Shown: positions 48,344 through 58,103, numbered from the stretch's first letter. The stretch is 64,000 bases of DNA from Paraburkholderia aromaticivorans (GCF_012689525.1 NZ_CP051515.1:3100001-3164000); one strand, 5' to 3'. Numbers and translations are program-made. Notes: generated by a model not told the origin, from the sequence alone.

Positions 48344-49698
48344 ACACCCCTTTGACGATGGCCGGCACTGCGTTGAAGCTGCACGACGGCAGCATCGACG
48401 CGGTCGACCTGGTCAGCAGTGCGATCGCGAAATCGCGCGCGGCGCGTGGCGTCTTCATCTCGTTCATCGAGCGAGCGCGTGATTACGCGGTGGCATCGGC
48501 GCATCGGCGCAAACTGGGCGTGCCGCTTAGCCGGCTCGACGGAATTCCGTTCGCCGTGAAGGACATGATCGACGTGGCAGGCAACAGAACGACCGCCGGC
48601 TCGATCACGCGAATCGACTCACCGGCGGCATCCCGGGACGCCGCCGTGATTGCTGTCATGCGGGCAGCAGGCATGATTCCGATCGGCAAGACGAATCTGA
48701 GCGAATTCGCCTTCTCGGGCCTTGGACTCAATCCGCACTTCGGTACGCCCACTGCGGACTTCCCTGCGATAGAGCCACGTGCACCCGGCGGTTCGTCGTC
48801 CGGGTCCGCGATCGCGGTGCAACGCGGCCTGGTGACAGCGGCGATCGGAACCGATACCGCCGGCTCGATCCGCGTCCCGGCGGCGTTCAATGGATTGACC
48901 GGCTTTCGCGCATCGATCGGCCGATACGACATGGACGGCGTGCATCCGCTCGCCGTCACACTCGATACGCTCGGTCCGCTCGCCCGTACCGTCGAAGACT
49001 GCGTGCTACTCGACGGCGCGATGCGCGGCTGCGAGAATCTCGAGGTGCGCGAGACGCCATTGGAGGAGGTCCGGTTTATTGTCGATTCATCCGTGCTTGA
49101 AGACCCGGCGCTCCAGTCAGACGTCGCGCGGAATCTGCGCAGCGTCATGACGCGCTTGCGTCGACATGGCGCCCGCGTGGTAGAGCGCCCCGTCGAAGCG
49201 TTCACGCGCACACTTGAACTGCTCGCGACGCTTGGCTGGCTCGGGGCCATCGAGGCGTGGTCGCTGCTTCAGCATGTGGTCGAAGGCGAACGCGGCGCTC
49301 AGATCGATCGTCGTGTCCGCAACAGACTCCTGGCCGCCAGAGATATCGACCGGAACGCGGAAGCCCGCATCCGGGCGCTACGCGCCGAACTCATGCTGAG
49401 CATGCGGCACGAACTTGGCGATGCGGTACTTGTCACGCCGACGGTCAAGCATGTCGCGCCATCGCTTGCCGCACTCGAAGCCGACGACGGCCTGTTTGCC
49501 TCGACCAATCTGGAAACGCTTTCGCTGACGATGCCAGGCAGTCTCCTCGACATGCCAGGTGTTGCCATGCCGTCGGGCGTCGATGTACAGGGCTTGCCTA
49601 CGTCGGTGCTTTTTTCTGCGCCTCAAGGGCACGAAGATCGACTGTTGCGCACTTGTCTCGCGGTCGAGTCCGCGCTGCTGGCGCCGCCAGTCCAATGA
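48340..49698 (+). CDS. amidase signature family protein
   Basis: 452 aa. Ser-cisSer-Lys triad: K74 (GIPFAVKDMIDVAG), a Ser within S152-S154 (PGGSSSGSA) and S176 (GTDTAGSIRVPAAFNG). Hydrolyses an amide or carbamoyl bond. Coupled to the azoreductase upstream and the DUF1989 gene downstream. It is shorter than allophanate hydrolase (no C-terminal domain), so a different acyl-urea or amide substrate is likely. Confidence 0.93.
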   Translation: MNTPLTMAGTALKLHDGSIDAVDLVSSAIAKSRAARGVFISFIERARDYAVASAHRRKLGVPLSRLDGIPFAVKDMIDVAGNRTTAGSITRIDSPAASRDAAVIAVMRAAGMIPIGKTNLSEFAFSGLGLNPHFGTPTADFPAIEPRAPGGSSSGSAIAVQRGLVTAAIGTDTAGSIRVPAAFNGLTGFRASIGRYDMDGVHPLAVTLDTLGPLARTVEDCVLLDGAMRGCENLEVRETPLEEVRFIVDSSVLEDPALQSDVARNLRSVMTRLRRHGARVVERPVEAFTRTLELLATLGWLGAIEAWSLLQHVVEGERGAQIDRRVRNRLLAARDIDRNAEARIRALRAELMLSMRHELGDAVLVTPTVKHVAPSLAALEADDGLFASTNLETLSLTMPGSLLDMPGVAMPSGVDVQGLPTSVLFSAPQGHEDRLLRTCLAVESALLAPPVQ

Positions 49699-49721
49699 AA
49701 CTTTCAGTGGAGAACAGCTCA

Positions 49722-50336
49722 ATGAACACGACAACTATCGATCCTGACAGCACGCGCATCCGTATCCCAGCGCGTGGCGGCGTGGCGGTCAAACTCATCA
49801 AAGGCATGACGATCAAGGTGATCAATACGCACGGTCGCCAGGTGGTCGACACCTGGGCGTTCAATCAGGATGACGTCGGCGAAGCGATGTCGATGGAGCA
49901 TAGTCGCGTGTCGATGCTCAAGCTCGCGCCACGGGTCGGCGACGCACTGCTCACCAACCGTCGGCGGGCCATCCTGACGCTAGTCGAAGACACGACGCCG
50001 GGCGTGCACGACACGCTGATCGCGGCCTGCGACAAGTATCGCTACGAGCAACTGGGTGTCATCGGCCATCATGACAGTTGCACCGACAACCTCGACGCTG
50101 CATTAGCAAGTCTCGGTCTGAAGGCGCAAGACACGCCCTGTCCGCTGAACCTGTTCATGAACGTGCCCGTACACGGGAATGGTCAGCTCGAATTCGCGCC
50201 GCCAGTCAGTCAGCCTGGCCAGTACGTCGCGCTGCGCGCGGAAATGGATCTGATCATCGTGATGTCGGCCTGCCCGCAGGACGTCACGGCCGTCAACGGC
50301 ATGAAGCCGACGGACGCACATTATTCGATCAGTTGA
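49722..50336 (+). CDS. urea carboxylase-associated (DUF1989) family protein
   Basis: 204 aa from MNTTTIDPDS, with GGAGA eight bases upstream; an in-frame ATG at 49695 overlaps the amidase stop. DUF1989 features: RIPARGGVAVKLIKGMTIKVINTHGRQVVDTWAF and DNLDAALASLGL plus PCPLNLFMNVPV. These proteins accompany urea carboxylase and guanidine-related genes; some act as carboxyguanidine deiminase subunits. No urea carboxylase is here, which hints at a guanidine or urea-like intermediate handled differently. Confidence 0.88.
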   Translation: MNTTTIDPDSTRIRIPARGGVAVKLIKGMTIKVINTHGRQVVDTWAFNQDDVGEAMSMEHSRVSMLKLAPRVGDALLTNRRRAILTLVEDTTPGVHDTLIAACDKYRYEQLGVIGHHDSCTDNLDAALASLGLKAQDTPCPLNLFMNVPVHGNGQLEFAPPVSQPGQYVALRAEMDLIIVMSACPQDVTAVNGMKPTDAHYSIS

Positions 50337-50486
50337 ACGCGCTTATTCGCACGCAGGCCGCTTCGCAGCGGCCCGGTGTTTGCCGTGATGTCGACGAAAC
50401 GGCCGCGCTGCCTTGGGCGGTCGCGGCTGTATTCGGTAAAATGCATTCACTGCAACCGGCCGGCTTCCGGATGAAGATATTTCGCC

Positions 50487-51428
50487 ATGCGTAAGTTACC
50501 ACCGCTCAATTCAATCCGCGCATTCGAGGCCGCAGCCCGACATCAGAGCTTTACCGCCGCCGCGGCCGAACTGTCAGTGACCATCACGGCGGTGAGTCAC
50601 CAGATTCGACAACTCGAAGCACGCATCGGCCACAAACTCTTCGAAAGAACGGGCCGCGCGGTCACGCTTACGCCAGTGGGCAAGACGATCTACCCGCTCG
50701 TGAGAGACGGCTTCGACCAGATCGCTGAGGCGTTCGAGGTCGTCAGCGGTCACGTCGACGAAGACTCCATTCAGATCTCGGCTACCCGTGCATTTGCGCA
50801 GCGCTGGCTGATGCCGAGGCTGTCGCGGTTCAATGCGATCCACCCGGACATCACGGTGCATATTCACGGCTCGGAAAAAACCGTCGATCTGGGCGCCGAG
50901 GATATCGATCTCGCTATCCGGTATGGCCCGGTCGAAATGGATCAACAGGATTCCGTGATTCTGGAGGACCGCTATATCGCGGTTGCCGAGCGCGGCATTT
51001 GTCCAGAGGATCGTGTCCCAACGATCGAAGACTTCCGCCAACGCCCGTTGCTCGCCTACAAGTGGGAAAACCCCGCGCTCAATGCGCCGGACTGGTCCGC
51101 GTGGCTCGCGCTTGTCGAACACGATCAAACGGTCGACTTCCGCGTTTCCTGGTACAGCGAGGAAATGCTCGCGCTCTACGCCGCGGAGTGTGGCCTCGGG
51201 CCGTTGATGTGCAGCAACGTGCTGATAGACGAAGAACTCCGCACTGGACGCCTGCGCCGGATCGAAGGCCCTTGTCTGCCGGGTTTCTCGTATCGTCTCG
51301 TGGAGATGTCTTCGCCACGTCGTAAAAAAAGTCTCGGCCGCTTCACGAAGTGGCTCCGTGAAGAGGCCCGGTCGTTTCGCGACAAGTCCGCGGTGACGGA
51401 CAGGGCGCTTAAAGGAACTTCACTTTGA
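50487..51428 (+). CDS. LysR-family regulator (GcvA-like)
   Basis: 313 aa. HTH: PPLNSIRAFEAAARHQSFTAAAAELSVTITAVSHQIRQLEARIGHKLFERTGR, the GcvA-type N-terminus, and effector domain RAFAQRWLMPRLSRFNAIHPDI. Placed directly after the amidase-DUF1989 operon and probably its regulator; candidate sites are the palindromes at 47504 and 47555. Its stop overlaps the broken monooxygenase gene. Confidence 0.92.
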   Translation: MRKLPPLNSIRAFEAAARHQSFTAAAAELSVTITAVSHQIRQLEARIGHKLFERTGRAVTLTPVGKTIYPLVRDGFDQIAEAFEVVSGHVDEDSIQISATRAFAQRWLMPRLSRFNAIHPDITVHIHGSEKTVDLGAEDIDLAIRYGPVEMDQQDSVILEDRYIAVAERGICPEDRVPTIEDFRQRPLLAYKWENPALNAPDWSAWLALVEHDQTVDFRVSWYSEEMLALYAAECGLGPLMCSNVLIDEELRTGRLRRIEGPCLPGFSYRLVEMSSPRRKKSLGRFTKWLREEARSFRDKSAVTDRALKGTSL

Positions 51429-52707
51429 TCCATGACGTCGTGATTGCCGGCGGCGGACCCGTCGGCATGTTTCTCGCCTGTGAGCTGCGCCTCGCAGACC
51501 TCTCGGTGTTAGTGCTGGAGCAAGCCGAGGATCCTGGCTCTCCATTCAAGCGGCTTCCGTTCGGATTGCGCGGCCTGTCGACGCCCACCATCGAAGCCTT
51601 CTACCGTCGCGGTTTGCTGAACGAGATCGCGGTGCCGCAACGCGCGAAAGATGACTCGGGCAGCAGCGCGTCGAATGCGGCGCATTGGATGCAGCAGCCG
51701 CGCCGCCCGGGCGGCCATTTTGCCGGCATCCAGTTCTATCACGACAACATCGATACATCGAAGTGGCAGTATCGCCTTCCAACTCCGGCCGGCACCAGCA
51801 TGGCGGTCGAGATGGAGTACCTCGAATCCAAATTGGCCGCTCGCGCCATCGCGTTGGGGGTTGAGATCAGGCGCGGTGTCGGCGTCGATGGCTTCGACCA
51901 GTCGGAGGAAGACGTGACCGTTCGCGCCGGTAGTGAAATGTTTCGCGGACGATGGCTCGTCGGTTGTGACGGCGGGCGCAGCACAGTGCGCAAGGCCGGC
52001 GGCTTGCCACCACCTGGACAGATCGCGCCTATCACGCGACGGCTTACCGCAAAGGGCGGGTGCTGCTCGCAGGCGATGCCGCACACATCCATTCCCCCTT
52101 AGGCGGCCAAGGCCTCAACCTGGGTCTAGGCGACGCGATGAATCTTGCATGGAAGCTCGCTGCGACCCTCCGCGGCGACGCGCCGGCCGGTCTGCTCGAC
52201 AGCTATGCGAGCGAACGGCATCCGGTCGGAGCGCAGGTCCTCGACTGGTCGCGCGCCCAGGTCGCGCTCATGCGGCCGAGCCGAAGTTCGCGCGCGCTCG
52301 AAGCCATCATCCGTGATCTCATCGACACGCGCGATGGTGCTACCTACTTCGCCGAGCGCGTCTGGGGTACGGCTCTCCGCTACGATTTTGGCAGCAGCCA
52401 CCCGCTGGTGGGCCGCAGCGCTCCCGATTTCGAGTTGATCGACGGGGCAAAGCTCGGCGAGCTTCTCACGAAGGGTAGAGGCGTATTTCTGGACTTTGAC
52501 GCTCGTGCATCGCTTCAGACACTGGCGAGTCGCTGGCGTGGTCAGATCACGTATGTCGGGAGTGACGTCAAGGATCGGCGTGGCTTGAGCGCGGTGCTGG
52601 TGCGCCCTGATGGCTTCGTCGCCTGGGCCGGCGAGGCTTCCCCTGACCATGAGGAGGCTGCTCACGCCGCGTCGCGATGGTTCGGCGAAGCGTCGTCGGG
52701 ACGCTAG
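51425..52707 (+). pseudogene. FAD-dependent aromatic monooxygenase, internal deletion and frameshift
   Basis: The N-terminal part (51425 to about 52010) has the GxGxxG FAD loop IAGGGPVGMFLACE and the DG motif GCDGGRSTVRKAGG. The C-terminal part, in another frame, has RVLLAGDAAHIHSPLGGQGLNLGLGD and the PheA/TfdB-like thioredoxin-fold end. In intact relatives about a hundred residues separate these blocks; here they nearly touch, so roughly 300 bp are lost and the frame is shifted. The start is TTG. Not functional as a flavin hydroxylase. Confidence 0.8.
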
Positions 52708-53666
52708 CGCATTTCGGCGCGAAGTTCCCGCACCCCGCGGCCGAGCCTCCGACGCAGCAAAGTCCGCAATGTCGCCGAGTCGGCATACCCAACCTCGCTC
52801 GCAATTCTCTCGAGGTCGTAGCCAATCGAGACGAGGTTCTGCGCGCGTTCGATTCGCAAGTCCTGGAAGAAGGCCAGGGGCGACTTACCGAGCACTGCCT
52901 CGGTACGGCGCTGCAACGTGCGAGGGCCGACGGACAACGCAGCCGCTGCCGCCTGAAGCGAAAACCCCGAGGAAAGGTTGTCGCGAGCCCATCGCTCGAA
53001 TCTCGCGACCAAGGGATCGGCGTGGGCGAGGTGATCGGGAATGATGTATTCGGCCTGGGATGAACGCTTGTCAATGAGCATGAAGCGGGCAACCAGCGTC
53101 GCAAGTTCGGGGCTTGCCTGACGCAGCAACCATAGCGCAAGGTCGAGATGGCCCATCGCGGAACCCGCCGTCACTACGCGATGCGAGGCGACGACCATGC
53201 GTGAATCGTCCAGATTGACAGCCGGATAGCGTTGGCGGAAGAAAGGTGCGAGTGACCAGGTGGTTGTCGCCTCGCGATTATCCAGCAGCCCGGCTTCGGC
53301 CAACAGGAAAGTCCCGATACAGGCAGCCGCGACGCCAACGCCGTCAGCATGCCAGGTGCGAAGGTACGCCATCGTGTCGCGCACGTCTGGACGCTCCAGC
53401 GCCTCGATCAGGCGCTCCGGTTGCCTGACATTCGGCGCAGGCACCACCACCCAATCCGGGCGGCGAACGGTGCTGGCCAGTTCGACCGCCGTCGACAAAC
53501 CATGCGCGGTCCGGATGCGTTTGCGCACGCCGACGACCCTGACGTCGAAGGGCGGTGCGGCGAACCCTTGAGCAGCGGCCAGTTCGTTGGCCGTCGCAAA
53601 GGTATCCAGCAGGACCGTGAGCCCGGTGTCGAACAGGCCGTCCAGCGCGAAGATGACCAGTCTCAT
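52704..53666 (-). CDS. GlxA-type AraC regulator with intact DJ-1/PfpI domain
   Basis: 320 aa. The DJ-1/PfpI domain (1-180) retains the Cys nucleophile, C116 in AACIGTFLLAEAGLLDNREATTTW, unlike the EPS-linked paralogues in this window. AraC domain: NLSSGFSLQAAAAALSVGPRTLQRRTEAVLGKSPLAFF and LERIASEVGYADSATLRTLLRRRLG. Divergent from the GNAT gene, a likely target. Confidence 0.92.
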   Translation of the reverse strand: MRLVIFALDGLFDTGLTVLLDTFATANELAAAQGFAAPPFDVRVVGVRKRIRTAHGLSTAVELASTVRRPDWVVVPAPNVRQPERLIEALERPDVRDTMAYLRTWHADGVGVAAACIGTFLLAEAGLLDNREATTTWSLAPFFRQRYPAVNLDDSRMVVASHRVVTAGSAMGHLDLALWLLRQASPELATLVARFMLIDKRSSQAEYIIPDHLAHADPLVARFERWARDNLSSGFSLQAAAAALSVGPRTLQRRTEAVLGKSPLAFFQDLRIERAQNLVSIGYDLERIASEVGYADSATLRTLLRRRLGRGVRELRAEMR

Positions 53667-53814
53667 GTCGCAAATAACCCCATTAATGTCATTTGCGACT
53701 ATAGCCTCGTGCCGACCGGACGTCTAGACTGCATAGCAATGCGGCCAAGCTGACGCGCTGGCTGACCATTCAATCAAGCCGCTGGCACACAGTCGCGCTG
53801 GCAAAGGAGAAAGC

Positions 53815-54519
53815 ATGAGCGGTTCGATAGAAGCTGACCTCGACCGTCCGATCTGGGCGGCCCTCACCACGAAGCAGGCGCACCTCGGATATGGCGATGG
53901 GCTTGCCCGTCGATACCACCCCGATGTGGCGCCCTTTGCTGCTCTGGCATCCGAAACGCCCGCGGCATACCAGGCGCTCCTTCAGCTTCTGTTACCTCAC
54001 GAGCAGGCCGTCGTCCTGCGCTCCGATGAACCGATCGGTCCGATAGACGGGCTTCAGATGACGCACGCGGGAGTGATCCATCAAATGATCGCCCGGCACC
54101 ACGAAGCAGGGAGCGTGGACGACCACGAGGTAATCCGGTTGGGTGACGCGGACGCGAAAGATATGCTCGCCCTGGCCCAGAAGACCAAGCCCGGCCCTTT
54201 CGGCAAGCGAACGGGCGAAATGGGCAACTACATTGGAATTCGCGAGCAGGGGCGTCTTATCGGGATGGCCGGTGAACGGATGCGCGTCGACGGATACGTT
54301 GAGATCAGCGCCGTTTGCGTAGATGAAGACTATCGGGGACATGGCCTTGCTGGCCGGCTCATCAAAGTCTTGCGTAGAGAAATTGAGCAACGGGGGGACA
54401 CGCCGTTTCTGCACGTGTTCAGTGACAACGCCTCTGCGATTGGGTTGTATGAGCGTCTGGGCTTCGCATTGCGTCGCACGTTTCAGCTTACCCGCATCGG
54501 ACATGCTGATTCGCATTAG
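53815..54519 (+). CDS. GNAT-family N-acetyltransferase
   Basis: 234 aa. The GNAT acetyl-CoA loop is VDEDYRGHGLAGRLIKVLRREI (motif A R/Q-x-x-G-x-G/A) and FLHVFSDNASAIGLYERLGF motif B, FR47-like. The N-terminal 100 residues are less conserved and may bind the acceptor. AAAGGAGAAAG precedes the ATG. Substrate unknown. Confidence 0.9.
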   Translation: MSGSIEADLDRPIWAALTTKQAHLGYGDGLARRYHPDVAPFAALASETPAAYQALLQLLLPHEQAVVLRSDEPIGPIDGLQMTHAGVIHQMIARHHEAGSVDDHEVIRLGDADAKDMLALAQKTKPGPFGKRTGEMGNYIGIREQGRLIGMAGERMRVDGYVEISAVCVDEDYRGHGLAGRLIKVLRREIEQRGDTPFLHVFSDNASAIGLYERLGFALRRTFQLTRIGHADSH

Positions 54520-54690
54520 ACCGCAGTTCTTTAAGCCCATTCAGGGAGACGTCGAATTGCGGCTGACCGTCGGTTACTCGGCGATCACATTGAGCGACGG
54601 AAGCGAATCCGTCATCTCTCTGGACGGTTCGTACCGCTTAGCGATTCTTCCTCTCCATCCCTCGTCGTCAGCCGGTGAAAGAAACTCATC

Positions 54691-55569
54691 ATGCTCAAAA
54701 ACATCCTCATTACCGGGGCTAGCAGTGGCTTCGGCCGCGATACCGCGGAGACGCTCGCACACGCCGGGCACCAGGTATTCGCGTCCATGCGCGACGTCGC
54801 CGATCGTAACCGGCCCCATGCCGAGAACCTGCGAGCCAAGGGAATCCATGTCGTCGAGATTGACGTGACAGACGACAGCTCCGTCGAGCACGGCGTGACT
54901 TCAGTGCTCGACAAGGCGGGACGCCTCGACGTTCTCGTCAACAACGCGGGCATTGGCTCGGCGGGCATCTCCGAAGCGTTCACGACAGAACAGGTACGCG
55001 CGCTCTTCGATGTGAACGTATTCGGTATCCAACGGACACTGCGCGCTGTATTGCCGGCTTTCAGGGAACAGGGCGGCGGCCTGGTTATCAATATCGGCTC
55101 GATCCTCGGCCGGGTGACTTTCCCTTTCTTCGGTCTATATGGCGCGTCGAAGTTCGCAATCGAAGCGTTAACCGAGAGCTACCGCTATGAGTTGTCGAAG
55201 TTGGGCATCGATGTGGTTCTCGTTCAACCCAGCAACTATCCAACGAATATTTTCGCCAGTGCCCAGCGACCCGGCGACGCCGCGCGGGGCGTCGGCTACG
55301 GCGAAATCGGTGCGATACCGGACAAGATGGTACAAACGTTGATGGAGCTGTTCGAAGGCGACAACGCTCCGAACCCGCACGACGTAGCCGAAGCAATTGC
55401 CCAGATAGTTGAGCAACCAAACGGCACGCGTCCCGCACGTCTGGTAGTGGGGCAATCATTCGGCGCCGACGCTATCAACGCTCAAGCAGCGTCGATTCAA
55501 GCCCAGTTGATGGAGAGTCTCGGTCTCGGACAGTTCGCGGAACCACGAACGGGTTTCGCAGCAGCCTGA
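54691..55569 (+). CDS. short-chain dehydrogenase/reductase
   Basis: 292 aa classical SDR. Cofactor loop TGASSGFGRDTA, NNAGIGS at about residue 86, catalytic YxxxK in LYGASKFAIEAL with the Ser in NIGSILGRV. Acts on an unknown alcohol or ketone with NAD(P)H. Independent of its neighbours as far as the sequence shows. Confidence 0.93.
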   Translation: MLKNILITGASSGFGRDTAETLAHAGHQVFASMRDVADRNRPHAENLRAKGIHVVEIDVTDDSSVEHGVTSVLDKAGRLDVLVNNAGIGSAGISEAFTTEQVRALFDVNVFGIQRTLRAVLPAFREQGGGLVINIGSILGRVTFPFFGLYGASKFAIEALTESYRYELSKLGIDVVLVQPSNYPTNIFASAQRPGDAARGVGYGEIGAIPDKMVQTLMELFEGDNAPNPHDVAEAIAQIVEQPNGTRPARLVVGQSFGADAINAQAASIQAQLMESLGLGQFAEPRTGFAAA

Positions 55570-55578
55570 AAATACGTC

Positions 55579-55604
55579 TTGGGCCGGCACCCAGGCCGGC
55601 CCAA
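55579..55604. terminator. convergent-gene hairpin terminator
   Basis: TTGGGCCGGC-ACCCAG-GCCGGCCCAA, a perfect 10-bp stem between the SDR (+) and the beta-helix gene (-). On the - strand it is followed by GACGTATTTT, so it probably serves the leftward transcript; it may act for both. Confidence 0.65.
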
Positions 55605-55668
55605 CCGACTAGTCAGGCAGCCGGGGCGCGATCCGTTGCGGCATCGCACCACCGGCAGAACACTTACA

Positions 55669-56859
55669 TCAGCTGATGCGCGCGTTGGTGACCGTCACCG
55701 TCGGGCCGCCCTTGTCCCAGTCTTCCAGGCTCAGCCCGGTCTTCCAGACCGGATTGGCACTGGTAATCGATCCATTCACGACGTAGCCATTCAAATGAAG
55801 GCCCTGGACGTTGAATGAGCCGCCGGGACTGCCCGTATCCGTATGACCGGTAATCGCGATGCTGACCGTCTTGCTGACCGGACCCGGGAAGAATCCAAAA
55901 TAAACGTTAATCCCGCCGCCGGCGCAGTTATTCGTCGTCGGGCTGACGATGCGGATGTTTTGAAACACGGCGGTATTGTCATTCGGTTCGATATCGAGAC
56001 CAGCACCGGGAGCCGTTCCGCCGATATTTTCCCAAAGCGGACTATTAAACGTGATCCCGCTGCCGCTGATAATCGATACGCCTTGGCGACGGCATCCGGT
56101 CGCGTGGTGAGAATTCACCGTAATGTTCGTGCTGTAAGCGCCATTTTTATCGCTATTATTGATATAAATGCCGTCGCCCCAGCAATTAATCGTGGTCGGA
56201 GACGTAATGGTGCAATTCGTTGCGCCATTAATCGAAATCCCCATGCCCCATTCACCCGACTTCGTCGAATTCAATTCCTTGCTGCCGTCGAGATACGGGC
56301 TTTCGAGCGTGACGTTATTCACGTCCGCCAAACGCAGGATTTCGTACGTGTCGGTGTTATACGGCAGCAGTTTGATCGAAGCGCCGCTTGCGAATCGCAC
56401 GTGGCTATTGGTGCGCAGATCGAGACCGGCTGCATCGATACGGCTCTGGCCGGTAATCAGCAAAATCTGTCCGACTGAGCCGTCGATCGCGCGCTGGAGC
56501 GCGACGCGATCATTGGTGGTTCCATCGCCCTTTACGCCGAATGACGTGTCGAGAAGAACGCCTTGGGTGCTGGTCGGGGAGCTCGCCGCAGCTGGGGAGC
56601 TTGCCGTTGCCGGTGAACTTGCCGCTGCCGGTGAGCTCGCACCGCTCGAGGAACTGGCGCCGCTCGGGTTCGAGGCGCCGCCGCCGCCATGTCGGCCTCG
56701 GTTCGCTACTTCGTCGGGACTCGCGGAATCGCCGCCACCGCCGCACGCGGCGAGCACAAACGCGCCGCCGCCGGCCAATAGCGATGTCAGAAATTTACGA
56801 CGGACCGCGAGTTCAGTATTTGAAATTGGGAGTCTTGCAGCTGGTGTATTCTTAATCAT
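55669..56859 (-). CDS. Tat-exported beta-helix lipoprotein
   Basis: 396 aa. The twin-arginine motif RRKFLTS leads into a hydrophobic core ending in a lipobox LAAC (FVLAACGGGG), so it should be exported folded by Tat and lipidated. A 45-residue linker of six-residue repeats (PAAASS) follows, then from about residue 103 the opening FGVKGDGTTNDRVALQRAID and a parallel beta-helix with GI-N turns. Relative of the protein at 26010. May bind or cleave a surface polysaccharide. Confidence 0.85.
   Translation of the reverse strand: MIKNTPAARLPISNTELAVRRKFLTSLLAGGGAFVLAACGGGGDSASPDEVANRGRHGGGGASNPSGASSSSGASSPAAASSPATASSPAAASSPTSTQGVLLDTSFGVKGDGTTNDRVALQRAIDGSVGQILLITGQSRIDAAGLDLRTNSHVRFASGASIKLLPYNTDTYEILRLADVNNVTLESPYLDGSKELNSTKSGEWGMGISINGATNCTITSPTTINCWGDGIYINNSDKNGAYSTNITVNSHHATGCRRQGVSIISGSGITFNSPLWENIGGTAPGAGLDIEPNDNTAVFQNIRIVSPTTNNCAGGGINVYFGFFPGPVSKTVSIAITGHTDTGSPGGSFNVQGLHLNGYVVNGSITSANPVWKTGLSLEDWDKGGPTVTVTNARIS
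56579..56668 (-). repeat. 18-bp tandem repeat coding for the linker
   Basis: Five diverged 18-bp units inside the beta-helix lipoprotein gene code for six-residue units of the PAAASS type. They tether the beta-helix domain at a distance from the membrane anchor and are a likely length-variable site. Confidence 0.7.
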
Positions 56860-57986
56860 TCAAGTCTTTCCAACTATGCCGGCGCGATCGAAAAGCCAAA
56901 GCCCAGGCAGACGACCTCAACCACACGGGCGTTAACAGGGAAATTAAGCGAGATAACGGGCGCAAAAGCCCGAACGCTTAAATACGAGTTACCTCGCGTA
57001 ATCGGCAATGCGATTACGCGCAGGCGCAAGCGAATACCCGAAGAGATCTCCGCTTAAAGCAAAGAGAACTTCAGGATTGGTAAAGCAGGGTCTTCCGGAA
57101 GGGGTCGCCAGACTTGCATTTCGATGGCGCTAAAGCGGCCGATGAGATACATAGTAATAGCTAGAAGGTAAATTATTACCATCTCTTAATAATCGTATCA
57201 GATTACCAAAGTCAGTCCTACGTCACACTTGTTACAATATGTACATCATATCATCATACTTTTTACGAGATCCGGAACAAATTCCCTGAACCTCTATCTT
57301 TTCAACGACTTCCATACCGATGCTTTCGTCTGTTGAATAGCGTATTTTTTTAAAAGTATGAAGATAAAAACGTATCAAGAACGACACATTTTTATCGTCT
57401 GATTAAATATAATCAAATATATGAGTAATTTATTCGAAAGGAATAGATTACAAAAATTTGCGGCCAGCGCGCTCCCGGGCTCCAGTCGCATGGAAGGCAC
57501 ACCGAATCCGGCTGAACTGGCGGTCTCCGTCAAGCGTCGGCCACCTGCGCGCGAGCGTACTTGCGCACATCGCGAGGCTCGCTCGCCGACAGGATTGATT
57601 TATCCGCGCCACGTACTGAAACAACGCATTTAGCGTATTTTTATTTCGTCGGACGGGTACTGCCGAACAGTCTCATTCCAATTTATGCCCCGGTTCTGTC
57701 CGGAGGTCGATTTTCGCCGAAAATACATTACTGCGGCAATCGTCAGCGCTATGTGCGAATTCGCACAGTCCGCGTGAACTTACGTTAAAACGCAACGGCT
57801 ACGGGTAAATCCTTAATCGACTTCTTTAAATAAGATATGCGCAGTCATTGAACGCCGTTAAAAGACAAACGTTGTCCAGGTCAAATTCGTTCTCTGCTTC
57901 GTGCAATGTTGTTTAGCGCACCGAACCGACCTCTAAAGAGCGATCCAATCGACCAAAACGCTCAAAACAAAAAGAGGCTCACACTG
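56860..57986. other. AT-rich spacer with palindromes
   Basis: Over 1.1 kb without a convincing gene. 57130-57430 is strongly AT-rich against a GC-rich background. A perfect 10-bp inverted repeat CGCGTAATCG-N6-CGATTACGCG lies at 56995-57020, 136 bp before the beta-helix gene; GGTAA-N4-TTACC is near 57170. The region probably holds promoters for the beta-helix gene (leftward) and the hydrolase (rightward) and is a likely target of a silencing nucleoid protein. Confidence 0.5.
56995..57020. promoter_or_regulatory. perfect palindrome upstream of the beta-helix lipoprotein
   Basis: CGCGTAATCG-GCAATG-CGATTACGCG. Either a regulator site or an RNA hairpin in the leader of the leftward gene. Confidence 0.45.
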
Positions 57987-58103
57987 ATGCACTACGAGAC
58001 GAGAACATTGCGCGGTGCAGTTGCGAATGACGTTGCAACATCCGCTTTTTGCCACCCGGCCCCAGTCGGCGACGATAACCCTGCCGGTCGAGGCAACCTA
58101 TGA
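57987..58103 (+). CDS. possible 38-aa leader ORF coupled to the hydrolase
   Basis: Starts MHYETRTLRGAVANDV with AAGAGG nine bases upstream, and its TGA overlaps the hydrolase ATG (ATGA). Coupling and ribosome site speak for translation; the sequence resembles no family I know. It may simply be a leader. Confidence 0.35.
   Translation: MHYETRTLRGAVANDVATSAFCHPAPVGDDNPAGRGNL

Noticed and set aside
49257..49721. long 5' extension of the DUF1989 frame
   Set aside because: Overlaps the amidase gene in another frame; the start at 49722 has a good ribosome site.
57421..57633. 70-aa ORF on the + strand
   Set aside because: No ribosome site, starts in the AT-rich promoter region, no family resemblance.
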